A DNA stretch of 64,000 bases, from NCBI GenBank assembly GCA_958295495.1, contig OY282352.1:186001-250000 (forward strand), written 5' to 3'. Under the pieces are notes generated by a model, which was not told the origin of the DNA, did not search any database, and saw nothing but the letters and a program-made list of their open reading frames with translations. Numbering within the stretch: position 1 is the stretch's first letter; each line of letters begins with the position of its first letter. Positions 54,328 to 63,163 of the stretch are shown piece by piece. Origin of the DNA: an uncultured Latescibacterota bacterium (lineage in GTDB: Bacteria > Latescibacterota > UBA2968 > UBA8231). The translations under genes were made by a program, and so were the position numbers.

Positions 54328-55569
54328 TTACTTCCACAACAGCCGCAGGTAGAACAGCGGATTGGCCAGCATCTTGCGCGGCACGGCGTCGGCCATCATG
54401 CCGCAGATCAGGTCGCTGACCTCGGCATTTTTGGCGGCCTTGCCAAGGACCAAGTTCATCAGGTAGGGCCAGCGGCCCAAATTGTGCAGCTTGGTGCTCA
54501 TCTTCAGCTCGCTGCCCAACGCATCCCACAGCCGGTCCTCATAGCGGCGCAAAAAGCCAGCCGAATAGTCCCCGGCCTCTTGGGCTTGGGCTGCCACCTC
54601 CACGGCAAAGCGCGCCGAGTACAGGGCATTGCCAATGCCCTCGCCCGTGAACGGGTCAATCAGGCCGGCCGCGTCGCCCAAGAGCAGAAAGCCGTTGCCG
54701 TGCGCTGGTCGTCGCCGCGAGCCAACCGGCAGGTTCCAGCCGACCGGGGCTTCGAGGGGGCGGGCGTTGCGGAAGCGCGCACCAAAGGTCGTGCTCGCCA
54801 CGGCCGCGGCGAGCGCGTCCTTGAGGTTGATGCCGCGCACCTTGAGGTCTCGGTGACCCATGCCGATGCCGACGTTGGCGCGGCTGCCCCCTAGGGGAAA
54901 GATCCAAAAATACCCGGGCCGCACCTCGTCTATAAAGTGCAATTCAATCTGATCGCTCAGGCCCGCCACGCCCTCGAAGTACTGCCGCAGGGCCACCATC
55001 CAATCGCGGCTCTCATGGCGGTACAACCCGCTCTTGCGAGCGACGATCGAGTTGAAGCCATCGCACCCCAACACCAAGGGCGCGCGAAATTCCAAGCGCG
55101 TGCCGTCGGCGGTACGCCCCCGCACCCCGCAGACCTGCTCGCCCTCTCTGAGGAGCTCGCGCACGGCAAAACCCTCTAAGGTGTGGGCGGCTGCGGCCCG
55201 CGCCTTGGCAAAGAGAAAGTCGTCAAAGACCTCGCGGCGGATGACAAAGCCCTCCATCGGCAGCACCCGGCCAGTCAGGGCGTCGTGCAGGTCGTAGCGG
55301 CTCAGGTCAATGGCCGCGGCGGTCGCGTCTGGGCTGCCTAAGACAATGCGGGCAATGGCCGCCCCGGGCAGCTTGCACACCTCCGCAAAAAGCCCCAGTT
55401 CATGGAGGATGGCCACTGTCTTGCCGGAGAGGGCGTCGCCGCAGATCTTGTCGCGGGGGAAGCACTGCTTGTCCAGCAGCAGGGCCGCCAGCCCGTGGCG
55501 CTGCGCATACAGCGCGGCCACAGCGCCGGCCGGACCGCCGCCGACGATGATTAGGTCGTAGGTTTGCAC
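54328..55569 (-). CDS. Geranylgeranyl-reductase-family flavoprotein
   Basis: The 413-residue FAD enzyme opens with DLIIVGGGPAGAVAALYA and has PRDKICGDALSGK, the geranylgeranyl reductase fingerprint, then LVLGCDGFNSIVA and GFLLLGDAAGLIDPFTGEGIGNAL. It probably reduces double bonds of polyprenyl chains, such as the menaquinone tail; the nearby polyprenyl synthase (31306) would supply the chain. 54160-54327 just downstream shows no gene. Confidence 0.88.
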   Translation of the reverse strand: MQTYDLIIVGGGPAGAVAALYAQRHGLAALLLDKQCFPRDKICGDALSGKTVAILHELGLFAEVCKLPGAAIARIVLGSPDATAAAIDLSRYDLHDALTGRVLPMEGFVIRREVFDDFLFAKARAAAAHTLEGFAVRELLREGEQVCGVRGRTADGTRLEFRAPLVLGCDGFNSIVARKSGLYRHESRDWMVALRQYFEGVAGLSDQIELHFIDEVRPGYFWIFPLGGSRANVGIGMGHRDLKVRGINLKDALAAAVASTTFGARFRNARPLEAPVGWNLPVGSRRRPAHGNGFLLLGDAAGLIDPFTGEGIGNALYSARFAVEVAAQAQEAGDYSAGFLRRYEDRLWDALGSELKMSTKLHNLGRWPYLMNLVLGKAAKNAEVSDLICGMMADAVPRKMLANPLFYLRLLWK

Positions 55570-55687
55570 GTAGTCCCAGAAAATAGCCCATCTATCCCTC
55601 GCTACAAGGGCGCGAGCCGAACTTGCTTTGCGGGTGATCTTCCTTACTTTTTGGGATTGTCAACGCAATCCACGCTCTGTAGCCTGC

Positions 55688-55864
55688 ATGGATTTTGAAA
55701 TTCTCGGTGGAATCACGCATATCGAACCCATTGCCAGCGGTACAGGAGTCCGCGCTCGCGTCCGATTAAACAAATTCTACGGCCAAGGTAGATGGCGCAA
55801 ACTCAAGGGAGTTGCACGTGTTTGCCTGCTCGATGGAACATTTTCTTGGATGAATTCACAGTGA
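55688..55864 (+). CDS. Small hypothetical protein, probably truncated
   Basis: The 58-residue ORF MDFEILGGITHIEPIASG... GRWRKLKGVARVCLLDGTF belongs to a widespread family of small uncharacterised proteins. Members seen elsewhere continue with AELHWYEAHGIG-like text; here the last residues are SWMNSQ and the frame stops, so about 20 C-terminal residues appear lost. It overlaps the next gene by 4 bp (GTGA). Family membership is from memory of the pattern. Confidence 0.55.
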   Translation: MDFEILGGITHIEPIASGTGVRARVRLNKFYGQGRWRKLKGVARVCLLDGTFSWMNSQ

Positions 55865-56091
55865 AGAAAAAAACATCACAATTTGCGATTTGTCTCAACA
55901 ATGAGGGCTATGAGGCTTCGCTCGAAGTCGGAAAAGTGTATCGCGCAATTCCCGATCGGGCGGCGGCGGCTCACGGGTACATTCGCATGGTGGATGAAAG
56001 CGGCGAAGATTACGCATTTGCTGCCGACCGCTTTTACAAGGTCGAACTTCCTCCCCCGGTTGAGGCAACGCTGGCTGCTGCGCTGCACTAA
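55861..56091 (+). CDS. Small hypothetical protein (NNEGYEASLE family)
   Basis: The 76-residue protein starts at GTG 55861 in the preceding stop. It reads KKKTSQFAICLNNEGYEASL...YIRMVDESGEDYAFAADRF, a compact beta-rich fold found as small orphan genes in cyanobacteria and other environmental bacteria, often near mobile elements. A decayed copy of the first half is at 49592-49710. No function known; a toxin-antitoxin-like role is possible but unsupported. Confidence 0.65.
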   Translation: MKKKTSQFAICLNNEGYEASLEVGKVYRAIPDRAAAAHGYIRMVDESGEDYAFAADRFYKVELPPPVEATLAAALH

Positions 56092-56123
56092 GTCATAAAC
56101 GCAATACGAGGAGTTGCAACAAG

Positions 56124-58022
56124 ATGTCCGAAGAAGCCCAAACCGAAAATCCACAGGTCGAAAAACGGGCCTTTCAAACCGAGGTCCAACAGCTACTCCA
56201 CCTGCTGGTCCATTCGCTGTACACCCAAAAAGAAATTTTCTTGCGCGAGCTGATTTCCAACGCCTCGGACGCGCTGGACAAAATCCACCACCGCTCCCTG
56301 ACCGACCGGAATATCCGCGACCCGGACGCCGAATTGGACATTGAGATCGAGGTGTCGAGCAGCAGCAAGACCCTGACGATCCGCGACCGGGGGATCGGCA
56401 TGACCCGCGACGAGGTCAACGAAAATATCGGCACCATTGCCCGCTCTGGCTCGGCCGAGTTCACCACCAAGCTAGCCGATGCCGACGACGAGCAAGAAAA
56501 ACTCAAGCTGATCGGCCAGTTTGGGGTGGGCTTCTACTCGGTCTTCATGGTGGCCGACCGAGTGGTGCTCACCACGCGCTCGGCCAACCCAGACGCCGAC
56601 GGGGTGCTGTGGGAATCCAGCGGCGACGGAGCCTATACCCTATCCCGCGCCGACAAGGCCGACCGCGGCACCGAGCTCAAGCTCTACATCCGCTCGGACT
56701 GCGAGGAATTTCTCAATGCCCACCGACTAGAGGCCATCATCCGCAAGCACTCGGATTTTGTCGCGTACCCCATCAAGGTCGCCGGCAAACAGGTCAACGA
56801 CCAAGCCGCGCTGTGGACCCGGCCGCGCAACGAAATTACCCCCGAGCAGTACAACGAGTTTTACACGCACCTGACCGGCGACCCAGACGAGCCGCTCGTG
56901 TACGAGCACATCGTCGTGGATGTGCCGATCCAATTCTATGCCGTGCTCTACATCCCCAAGCGCGCACCGGCCCAATGGCTACAGGCAGAGCCGACGATCT
57001 CGCTCAACCTGCACGTTGCGCGAGTCTTTATCCAAGACGACTGCAAGGAGCTTTTGCCGCTGTGGCTGCGCTTTGTGCGCGGCGTGGTTGACTGCGACGA
57101 CTTGCCGCTCAACGTCTCGCGCGAAACCCTCCAGCAAAATCCCATCATCGCCAAAATCCGCGCCACCTTGGTGCGGCGCACCATGGGCATGTTAGAGGGT
57201 ATGGCGAAGAAGGACGAGGAGCAGTACATGGCCTTTTGGCATGCCTGCGGCACCATACTCAAAGAGGGCGTGGCCACCGATGCGGCACACCAAGCCCAGC
57301 TCGCCAAGTTCCTGCGCTACCGCTCCTCGCTGGCCGACGACGCCACCCCTTACATCTCGTTGCAGAACTACGTCGAGCGGATGCAGAGCGAGCAGGACAA
57401 GATCTACTACCTCGCCGGTGAGAGTAAAGAAGCCATCGCCCAAAGCCCCCTATTGGAGGCCTTCCGCAAGCGCGGCCTAGAGGTGCTCTACCTCGACGAA
57501 CCGGTCGATGAGTGGGTCGTCCAAGGGCTGCAAAAGTTTGCCGACAAAGAGTTCGCTGGGGTGGATGCGGCCGAACTGAACTTGGACGCAGATGCAGTCG
57601 AGTTAGAAGGGTTCGACGATCAGAAAGCCGAGACCATCGAGCTAGTCTCCTTTCTCAAGAAGAAGCTCGCCGGCCGGGTCGAAGACGTAGTCGAGTCCAA
57701 GCGGCTGACCGACAGCCCTTGCCTGCTGGTCGCCAGCCAAGACGGCCTGAGCCGCAATATGGAGCGGCTGCTGAAAATGACCGACCACGAGTTCAAGGGA
57801 TCGCTGCGCACGCTAGAAATCAATCGCCAACACCCGATCATCCGCAACATGGCCGCCGTGCTCAAGCGCGACCGCGACTCCGAGCAATTGGCGAGTTGGG
57901 CGCATTTTCTAGTTGATTTCGTATTGTTGGGCGAGGGCACGGTCGAGAATCCGCAGCGGCTGAGCCAGAGCTTGCAGTCCATCATGGGTGCGGCCACCGC
58001 ACGCGCCGCCGAGGAGGGTTAG
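56124..58022 (+). CDS. htpG: Chaperone protein HtpG (Hsp90)
   Basis: The 632-residue Hsp90 homologue has the GHKL ATPase signatures ELISNASDALDKI, DRGIGMTRDEV and GQFGVGFYSVFMVAD. The middle-domain arginine region (LNVSRETLQQNP) and C-terminal dimerisation part are also present. AGGAG lies ahead of ATG 56124. It is followed by proA after 2 bp. Confidence 0.96.
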   Translation: MSEEAQTENPQVEKRAFQTEVQQLLHLLVHSLYTQKEIFLRELISNASDALDKIHHRSLTDRNIRDPDAELDIEIEVSSSSKTLTIRDRGIGMTRDEVNENIGTIARSGSAEFTTKLADADDEQEKLKLIGQFGVGFYSVFMVADRVVLTTRSANPDADGVLWESSGDGAYTLSRADKADRGTELKLYIRSDCEEFLNAHRLEAIIRKHSDFVAYPIKVAGKQVNDQAALWTRPRNEITPEQYNEFYTHLTGDPDEPLVYEHIVVDVPIQFYAVLYIPKRAPAQWLQAEPTISLNLHVARVFIQDDCKELLPLWLRFVRGVVDCDDLPLNVSRETLQQNPIIAKIRATLVRRTMGMLEGMAKKDEEQYMAFWHACGTILKEGVATDAAHQAQLAKFLRYRSSLADDATPYISLQNYVERMQSEQDKIYYLAGESKEAIAQSPLLEAFRKRGLEVLYLDEPVDEWVVQGLQKFADKEFAGVDAAELNLDADAVELEGFDDQKAETIELVSFLKKKLAGRVEDVVESKRLTDSPCLLVASQDGLSRNMERLLKMTDHEFKGSLRTLEINRQHPIIRNMAAVLKRDRDSEQLASWAHFLVDFVLLGEGTVENPQRLSQSLQSIMGAATARAAEEG

Positions 58023-58024
58023 AC

Positions 58025-59338
58025 ATGTCCGCTCAAGTGCGCCAACAAGCCCTAGCGGCCCGCGCGGCGTCGCGCATTCTCGCCGCGACGTCCGCGGAAG
58101 TCCGCAACCAAGCCCTCGAAGCCATTGCCGCGGCCCTCGAAGCACATCGCGAACGCATCTTGGCGGCCAACGCGCAAGACCTAAAAGCCAGCGAGCAAGA
58201 TGGGCTGGCCTCGCCCCTGCTCAAGCGGCTCGACTTGCGCGGGCACAAATTCGCCAGCACAGTGGAGATGGTGCGCGACGTCTGCGCCCAGCCAGATCCC
58301 CTCGGCCAGACCCAGCGCGCGACCGAACTAGACGACCGGCTCCACCTCTACCGAGTGACCGTGCCCATCGGCGTGATCGGCGTGATCTTCGAATCCCGGC
58401 CCGACGCCTTGGTGCAGATCGCCTCCCTGTGCCTCAAGTCCGGCAATGCCGCCCTGCTCAAGGGGGGGCGCGAGGCCACCGCGACCAATCGGACCCTCGC
58501 CGCGGTGATGGGCCACGCCACGCATGGCATCCTCCCAGAAGGGTGGATGGCACTCTTGTCCGGCCGCGAGGAAGTCCGCGCCCTGCTCGGCGAGGAGGAC
58601 CTGATCGACCTAATCATCCCGCGCGGCGGCAACGAGTTTGTGCAATACATCATGCACAACACCAAGATCCCGGTCATGGGCCACGCCGACGGGGTCTGCC
58701 ACGTGTACGTCGATGCCAGCGCGGACTTGGACAAGGCCGTGCAGATCGCCGTCGATGCCAAGACCCAGTACGTGGCCGTGTGCAACGCAGCCGAGACCTT
58801 GCTCGTACACAGCCGCATTGCCGCGGCCTTTTTGCCGCGGGCCGTGCCGGCGCTGCTGGCAAGGGATGTGGAACTGCGCGGCGACGAGCGCGCCCTTGCC
58901 CTCGCCAACGCCAACGGGCAAGTCAAACCGGCCACCGAAGCCGACTGGTCCACCGAATACCTAGACTTGATGCTGGCGGTAAAAGTCGTCGATAGCACGG
59001 CCGAGGCCATTGAGCACATCAACGCGTACGGCAGCCACCACACCGACGCGATCGTGGCCGAAGACCCGGCGGTCGCGCACGCCTTTTTGCGCGAGGTGGA
59101 TTCGGCCTCGGTGATTCACAACGCTTCGACGCGCTTTGCCGATGGCTTCAAATACGGGCTAGGGGCCGAGGTCGGCATTAGCACCAACCGCCTGCACAGC
59201 CGCGGCCCGGTGGGCCTAGAGGGCCTCGTCATCTACAAGTACATTCTCCAAGGGGACGGCCACATCGTCGATATGTACGACGGCCAGCAGAAGCGCCCCT
59301 TCACCCATCGCCCCCTCGACCAGCACTGGCAGGCCTGA
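58025..59338 (+). CDS. proA: Gamma-glutamyl phosphate reductase
   Basis: ProA reduces gamma-glutamyl phosphate to glutamate semialdehyde in proline synthesis. The 437-residue protein has [32 protein letters not shown] and the active Cys in [14 protein letters not shown]. It ends with [25 protein letters not shown]. proB is not in the window. Coupled to htpG by a 2-nt gap. Confidence 0.95.
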   Translation: MSAQVRQQALAARAASRILAATSAEVRNQALEAIAAALEAHRERILAANAQDLKASEQDGLASPLLKRLDLRGHKFASTVEMVRDVCAQPDPLGQTQRATELDDRLHLYRVTVPIGVIGVIFESRPDALVQIASLCLKSGNAALLKGGREATATNRTLAAVMGHATHGILPEGWMALLSGREEVRALLGEEDLIDLIIPRGGNEFVQYIMHNTKIPVMGHADGVCHVYVDASADLDKAVQIAVDAKTQYVAVCNAAETLLVHSRIAAAFLPRAVPALLARDVELRGDERALALANANGQVKPATEADWSTEYLDLMLAVKVVDSTAEAIEHINAYGSHHTDAIVAEDPAVAHAFLREVDSASVIHNASTRFADGFKYGLGAEVGISTNRLHSRGPVGLEGLVIYKYILQGDGHIVDMYDGQQKRPFTHRPLDQHWQA

Positions 59339-59339
59339 C

Positions 59340-59696
59340 ATGAGCGAGTACACCACGGATTCGACCTACACTCCTGTGGAGCGTCACATCTTTCTCTGCG
59401 CCACTCCCACCAAGCCCAAGTGCCACAGCGACGGCACCGGGGCCGAGTGCTGGGAGTACCTAAAAAAGCGGTTGTCCGAATTGGGCTACGGCCATCCGGG
59501 CCGAGGCGGCATTCACCGCACCAAGGCCGACTGCCTGCGCGTCTGCGAGTCCGGGCCGACGGCCGTGGTGTATCCCGAGGGCGTCTGGTATCACTCCATG
59601 ACCGTCGAAAAGCTGGAGCGCATCATCCAAGAGCACTTGCTCGGCGGGCAGGTCGTAGAAGAGTTGGTCCACCGCGATCCATTCCGCAGCCTGTAG
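59340..59696 (+). CDS. Thioredoxin-like [2Fe-2S] ferredoxin
   Basis: The 118-residue protein has [13 protein letters not shown] and later [23 protein letters not shown]. The four Cys (C-x12-type spacing and C-x3-C) and the closing [14 protein letters not shown] match thioredoxin-like 2Fe-2S ferredoxins, such as the HoxE/NuoE C-domain relatives. It starts 2 nt after proA. Partner unknown. Confidence 0.85.
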   Translation: MSEYTTDSTYTPVERHIFLCATPTKPKCHSDGTGAECWEYLKKRLSELGYGHPGRGGIHRTKADCLRVCESGPTAVVYPEGVWYHSMTVEKLERIIQEHLLGGQVVEELVHRDPFRSL

Positions 59697-59730
59697 TCGC
59701 ACAGGGGCCCTCAGCCGGCCACAAAAGCGC

Positions 59731-60912
59731 ATGGCGAGCAGCAAATCCAAACACATCGACCTAGAGATCAAGGACGCCAGCCTGATCTTCGCCCGCGTCT
59801 GGAGCGACCTAGAGGAAGAGTTCGGCCGCGCCAAGCTCTGCTTCCCCGGGGAAGTTATCTGGCTCGGCGGCGCGCCCGGCGCGGGCAAGGGCACCAATAC
59901 CCCCTTCATCCTCGAGGCGCGGGGCATTACGGCCGCAGCCGTGGTAGTCAGCGACTTGCTCGACAGCCCCCGCGCCCAACAAATCAAGACGGCTGGCAGC
60001 TTGGTCGGCGACGAGGAGGTCACCTACCTGCTCTTGCACAAGCTGCTCGACCCGATATACGAGCGCGGCGTGGTCGTCGATGGCTTCCCGCGCACCCACG
60101 TGCAGGTCGAATGCCTCAAGCTGTTCTACGACAAGATGACCGAATTGCGCGAGGAATTCCGCAATCACAACTTCCCGCGCCCCCTCTTCCGCACTGTGTT
60201 GCTCTTCGTCGATGAAGAGGTCAGCGTCGAGCGTCAGCTCCACCGCGGCCAAGTGGCCCAAGAGCACAATCGCAAGGCCACGGAGTCAGGCGTCGGCCCG
60301 CTCGCCGAGATCCGCGCCACCGACCTCGACCCAGCGTCCGCGCGCAAGCGCTACCAAGTTTTCAAGGAGACGACCTTTGAGGCCCTGCGCTCGCTGCGCG
60401 CCATTTTTCACTTTCGCTTCATCGACGCCAGTCAGCCGCTCGCCAAGGTGCAACAGGAGATTGAGGAGGAGTTTTCCTACCAGAGTTCGCTGGAGCTTTC
60501 GCACAACACCTTCGACCGCGTCCGCACCATCACGCCGGCCAGCCGCCTCGTGCTCTACGCCCGCCAAGAGCTAGTCAAGCGGCTAGAGATCTACAACGAG
60601 GATTATCCCGAGCTGTTCCAGCGGGTCATCGACAAAGTCAACTCCAAGTTCATGCCCATTGTCACCCGCTATGCCATTACCGGCATGACGCTCGTCAACT
60701 CCGAGGACGCGCTCTTTGACGATCCTCTGGCCTTGGCCATGCTAATCGACATCTTTTCCGAGCGCGGCTATCAGGCTCTCGTCGATGTCAACCACGTCGA
60801 GGTCCCCCACCGCATTGACCCCCACACGCACGAAATTATCTGCCAGCAAAAGCGCGTCTATCGCTTTCAGGTTCGGTTTGCAGCCTCGGCCATCCGGCGC
60901 GGGAGCGACTAG
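59731..60912 (+). CDS. Adenylate-kinase-like nucleotide kinase with C-terminal extension
   Basis: The 393-residue protein has the P-loop GGAPGAGKGTNT, the lid/NMP region (VVVDGFPRTHVQVE) and RGQVAQEHNRKATESG. A standard adenylate kinase has about 215 residues; this one has a ~45-residue lead and a C-terminal addition of ~160 residues (LYARQELVKRLEIYNEDYPELFQRVID...) not seen in the basic enzyme. Phosphorylating NMPs is likely, the extension's role unknown. Ends convergently with the oxidoreductase gene (4 bp overlap). Confidence 0.78.
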   Translation: MASSKSKHIDLEIKDASLIFARVWSDLEEEFGRAKLCFPGEVIWLGGAPGAGKGTNTPFILEARGITAAAVVVSDLLDSPRAQQIKTAGSLVGDEEVTYLLLHKLLDPIYERGVVVDGFPRTHVQVECLKLFYDKMTELREEFRNHNFPRPLFRTVLLFVDEEVSVERQLHRGQVAQEHNRKATESGVGPLAEIRATDLDPASARKRYQVFKETTFEALRSLRAIFHFRFIDASQPLAKVQQEIEEEFSYQSSLELSHNTFDRVRTITPASRLVLYARQELVKRLEIYNEDYPELFQRVIDKVNSKFMPIVTRYAITGMTLVNSEDALFDDPLALAMLIDIFSERGYQALVDVNHVEVPHRIDPHTHEIICQQKRVYRFQVRFAASAIRRGSD

Positions 60913-61937
60913 CCTGGCCCGATCTGCCCCTCTTCAAGCATGGTAATCAGGGCCGAATCCTCCACGTCGAGGGGAAGTACTACCCGACCACGGCGGCGGC
61001 TCGACTCATAGGTAGCAAAAATCAATTCGGTCGCTTGCAGGGCCTTGCGCGCCGACAAGCGCGGCTCCGCGCCGCTTGCGAGACAGGCGATCAGATCGAG
61101 CACCGACAGCACGGTGTCCCCGCCCGGCGGGACGACAGCGGCGATCTCGGCAGCCGCAAAGTCCTGCCACCCTGCGCCCGCGCGCAACAGCCGCAGCGGT
61201 GCGCGGGCCGCGCCGCCGACTTCGATGATGCCCTCGCTGCCGATGAGCCGGTTGCGCGGGCCTTGGCCTTGCACGTACGCGGCACCCGTGACGAGCAGGC
61301 CCTCAACGCCGTTTTGCCAGCCGACCCACGACAGGCCGCTGGTCTCTAAGGGCACGCCAAAGACGGCTCTCGCGGATTCGACGGCAATCTGGCCCATGAC
61401 CCATTCGGCGGGCACGTCGTCGTTGTAAAAGAAGAACATGTCAAACCAATGCGTACCCCAATCAAACAGGTTGGCGCACGCGCCTTCGAGCCGCTGAAGC
61501 GCACCTATGGCCCCTGTGTCGAGCAACTGTTTGGCCTTGACAAACGGGGCACCAAAGCGGCGTTGATGGCAAAAGGTGAGGAGCACGCCGCGGTCGGCGC
61601 AGGCTCGGGCCAGCGCCTTGGCGTCGCCCCACGTACTGGCCATGGGCTTTTCGCAGTGGATGGCTTTGACGCCGGCCGCGGCTGTGGCTTCAATCATTTC
61701 TCGGTGCAGGCCGGTCCAGGTGCAGACGCTCACCACATCGAGGGCTTCGCGCTCTAGCATGGCGCGGTAATTTTCGTACGGGGCCGCAACGGCAAAATCC
61801 TCGGCAAAAGACGCGCGGGCCGCTTCCACCGGGTCGGCACAGGCCGCGATTGCGACTTCGGCGGCGGCTTGGTAGCCCTCGGCGTGGGCGCGGCCGCGAT
61901 TGCCGCAGCCTATTACACCGGCTTTGTACATAGTCAT
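60909..61937 (-). CDS. Gfo/Idh/MocA-family oxidoreductase
   Basis: The 342-residue protein opens with AGVIGCGNRGRAHAEGYQ (NAD-binding Rossmann) and has the signature CEKPMAST, with the catalytic Lys. RRFGAPFVKAKQLLDTGAIG and DWGTHWFDM follow as usual. It probably oxidises a sugar or inositol derivative. Start ATG 61937 overlaps the stop of the preceding gene by one base. Confidence 0.88.
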   Translation of the reverse strand: MTMYKAGVIGCGNRGRAHAEGYQAAAEVAIAACADPVEAARASFAEDFAVAAPYENYRAMLEREALDVVSVCTWTGLHREMIEATAAAGVKAIHCEKPMASTWGDAKALARACADRGVLLTFCHQRRFGAPFVKAKQLLDTGAIGALQRLEGACANLFDWGTHWFDMFFFYNDDVPAEWVMGQIAVESARAVFGVPLETSGLSWVGWQNGVEGLLVTGAAYVQGQGPRNRLIGSEGIIEVGGAARAPLRLLRAGAGWQDFAAAEIAAVVPPGGDTVLSVLDLIACLASGAEPRLSARKALQATELIFATYESSRRRGRVVLPLDVEDSALITMLEEGQIGPG

Positions 61938-62188
61938 TAGCCTCCGGCTTTAGACAAAAGAATGGACAAATGGACCCACATCGCGACGATTATTGTCATC
62001 ATGCCCAAAATTCCGGCAACCAGCCGGTTATTGGTCTCCTTGTTGGCCTCGGCTATAACCTTCCTAAGCTCGGCCATGTCTTGCCGGTGGGCGTCCTCAA
62101 AACGGTCTAGCTGCTTTGAAACCTGTCTAAATGCTCCCCGCATCTCGCCTTGTTGTTCCCTAATATCGGCTTGGGTTTGCTCGGTCAT
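61937..62188 (-). CDS. Small coiled-coil membrane protein
   Basis: The 83-residue protein starts at 62188 (CAGGAG upstream). It has a charged amphipathic helix (REQQGEMRGAFRQVSKQLD, then EDAHRQDMAELRKVIAEAN) and a C-terminal membrane helix (LGMMTIIVAMWVHLSILL). Same plan as the proteins at 10326, 44202 and 44581. Its stop overlaps the oxidoreductase start (TAATG). Confidence 0.65.
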   Translation of the reverse strand: MTEQTQADIREQQGEMRGAFRQVSKQLDRFEDAHRQDMAELRKVIAEANKETNNRLVAGILGMMTIIVAMWVHLSILLSKAGG

Positions 62189-62330
62189 GGCGTAGTCTCC
62201 TGTGGCTTGGGTTTCGCCGTCCTGCTCGGCAAGCATATCCCAAGTCTGCTTCACTCGGCCTTTGGGCTTTACGGCCTAAAGGCTTAGAGGTAAAATAGAA
62301 AATCAACCCTACTATCAACAGGAGAACGCC

Positions 62331-63158
62331 ATGCCCATCACCGACGCCCTCCCCGACATGGAGCGCGTGCTCGAATTCTTCAGCGCGACCAACGACAACC
62401 CCCAAAAGCTCACCCGCGCCCAGATCCGCCAGTTTAACGAACAGGGCTATATCTGTCCTTTGGACGTGTTCACGCCGGCGGAAGCCGCGGCCAAGCGGAG
62501 CTATTTCGACGCGCTCATGGCCCAAGCCCAAGCCAGCGGGCACAATAGCTATTCGATCAATGGCTGGCATCGCCACTGCCGGGGCATCTACGACCTGTTG
62601 CACGAGCCGCGCATTCTCGATTGCGTCGAAGACCTCCTCGGCCCCAACCTCGTCAGCGTTATGACCCACTACTTTTGCAAGGAGCCGGGCGACCAAAAAC
62701 AGGTCGTCTGGCACCAAGACGCCTCGTACTGGCCCCTGACTCCGAGCAAGGTGGTGACCGCTTGGCTGGCCATCGACGATGTGGATGAGGAAAACGGGCC
62801 GATGACGGTCGTCCCCGGCTCGCATTTGCACGGGCAGATTCCCTTTGAGCACAGCACCGCCGAAGAGCAAAACGTCTTGGGGCAGAGCGTGCGCGATCCG
62901 CTCCGGTGGGGCGGCGAGCCAGTGGCCTTTACCATGCGCGCCGGCCAGATGTCCCTGCACACCGACCTGCTCTTGCACGGCTCGGCCCCCAACCGCTCCA
63001 CGCGCCGCCGCTGCGGCCTGACGCTGCGCTACATGCCGCCCGAAGTGCGTACCCGCGAAGACAAGCGCGCCAACGGCTATATCTGCCGTGGCCTTGACCC
63101 GAGCGGCTACTGGATTGACCTCCCCGTGCCGACCGGAGACGAGGTGCCGAGGGCCTAG
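62331..63158 (+). CDS. Phytanoyl-CoA dioxygenase (PhyH) family protein
   Basis: The 275-residue Fe(II)/2-oxoglutarate oxygenase has the facial triad start WHQDASYWPLTP (H-x-D) and the distal His/Arg region LHTDLLLHGSAPNRSTRRRCG. AGGAG precedes ATG 62331. Members hydroxylate a range of small molecules; a phytanate role is not implied. Such genes are numerous in Latescibacterota/Poribacteria-like genomes. Confidence 0.88.
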   Translation: MPITDALPDMERVLEFFSATNDNPQKLTRAQIRQFNEQGYICPLDVFTPAEAAAKRSYFDALMAQAQASGHNSYSINGWHRHCRGIYDLLHEPRILDCVEDLLGPNLVSVMTHYFCKEPGDQKQVVWHQDASYWPLTPSKVVTAWLAIDDVDEENGPMTVVPGSHLHGQIPFEHSTAEEQNVLGQSVRDPLRWGGEPVAFTMRAGQMSLHTDLLLHGSAPNRSTRRRCGLTLRYMPPEVRTREDKRANGYICRGLDPSGYWIDLPVPTGDEVPRA

Positions 63159-63163
63159 CTACC

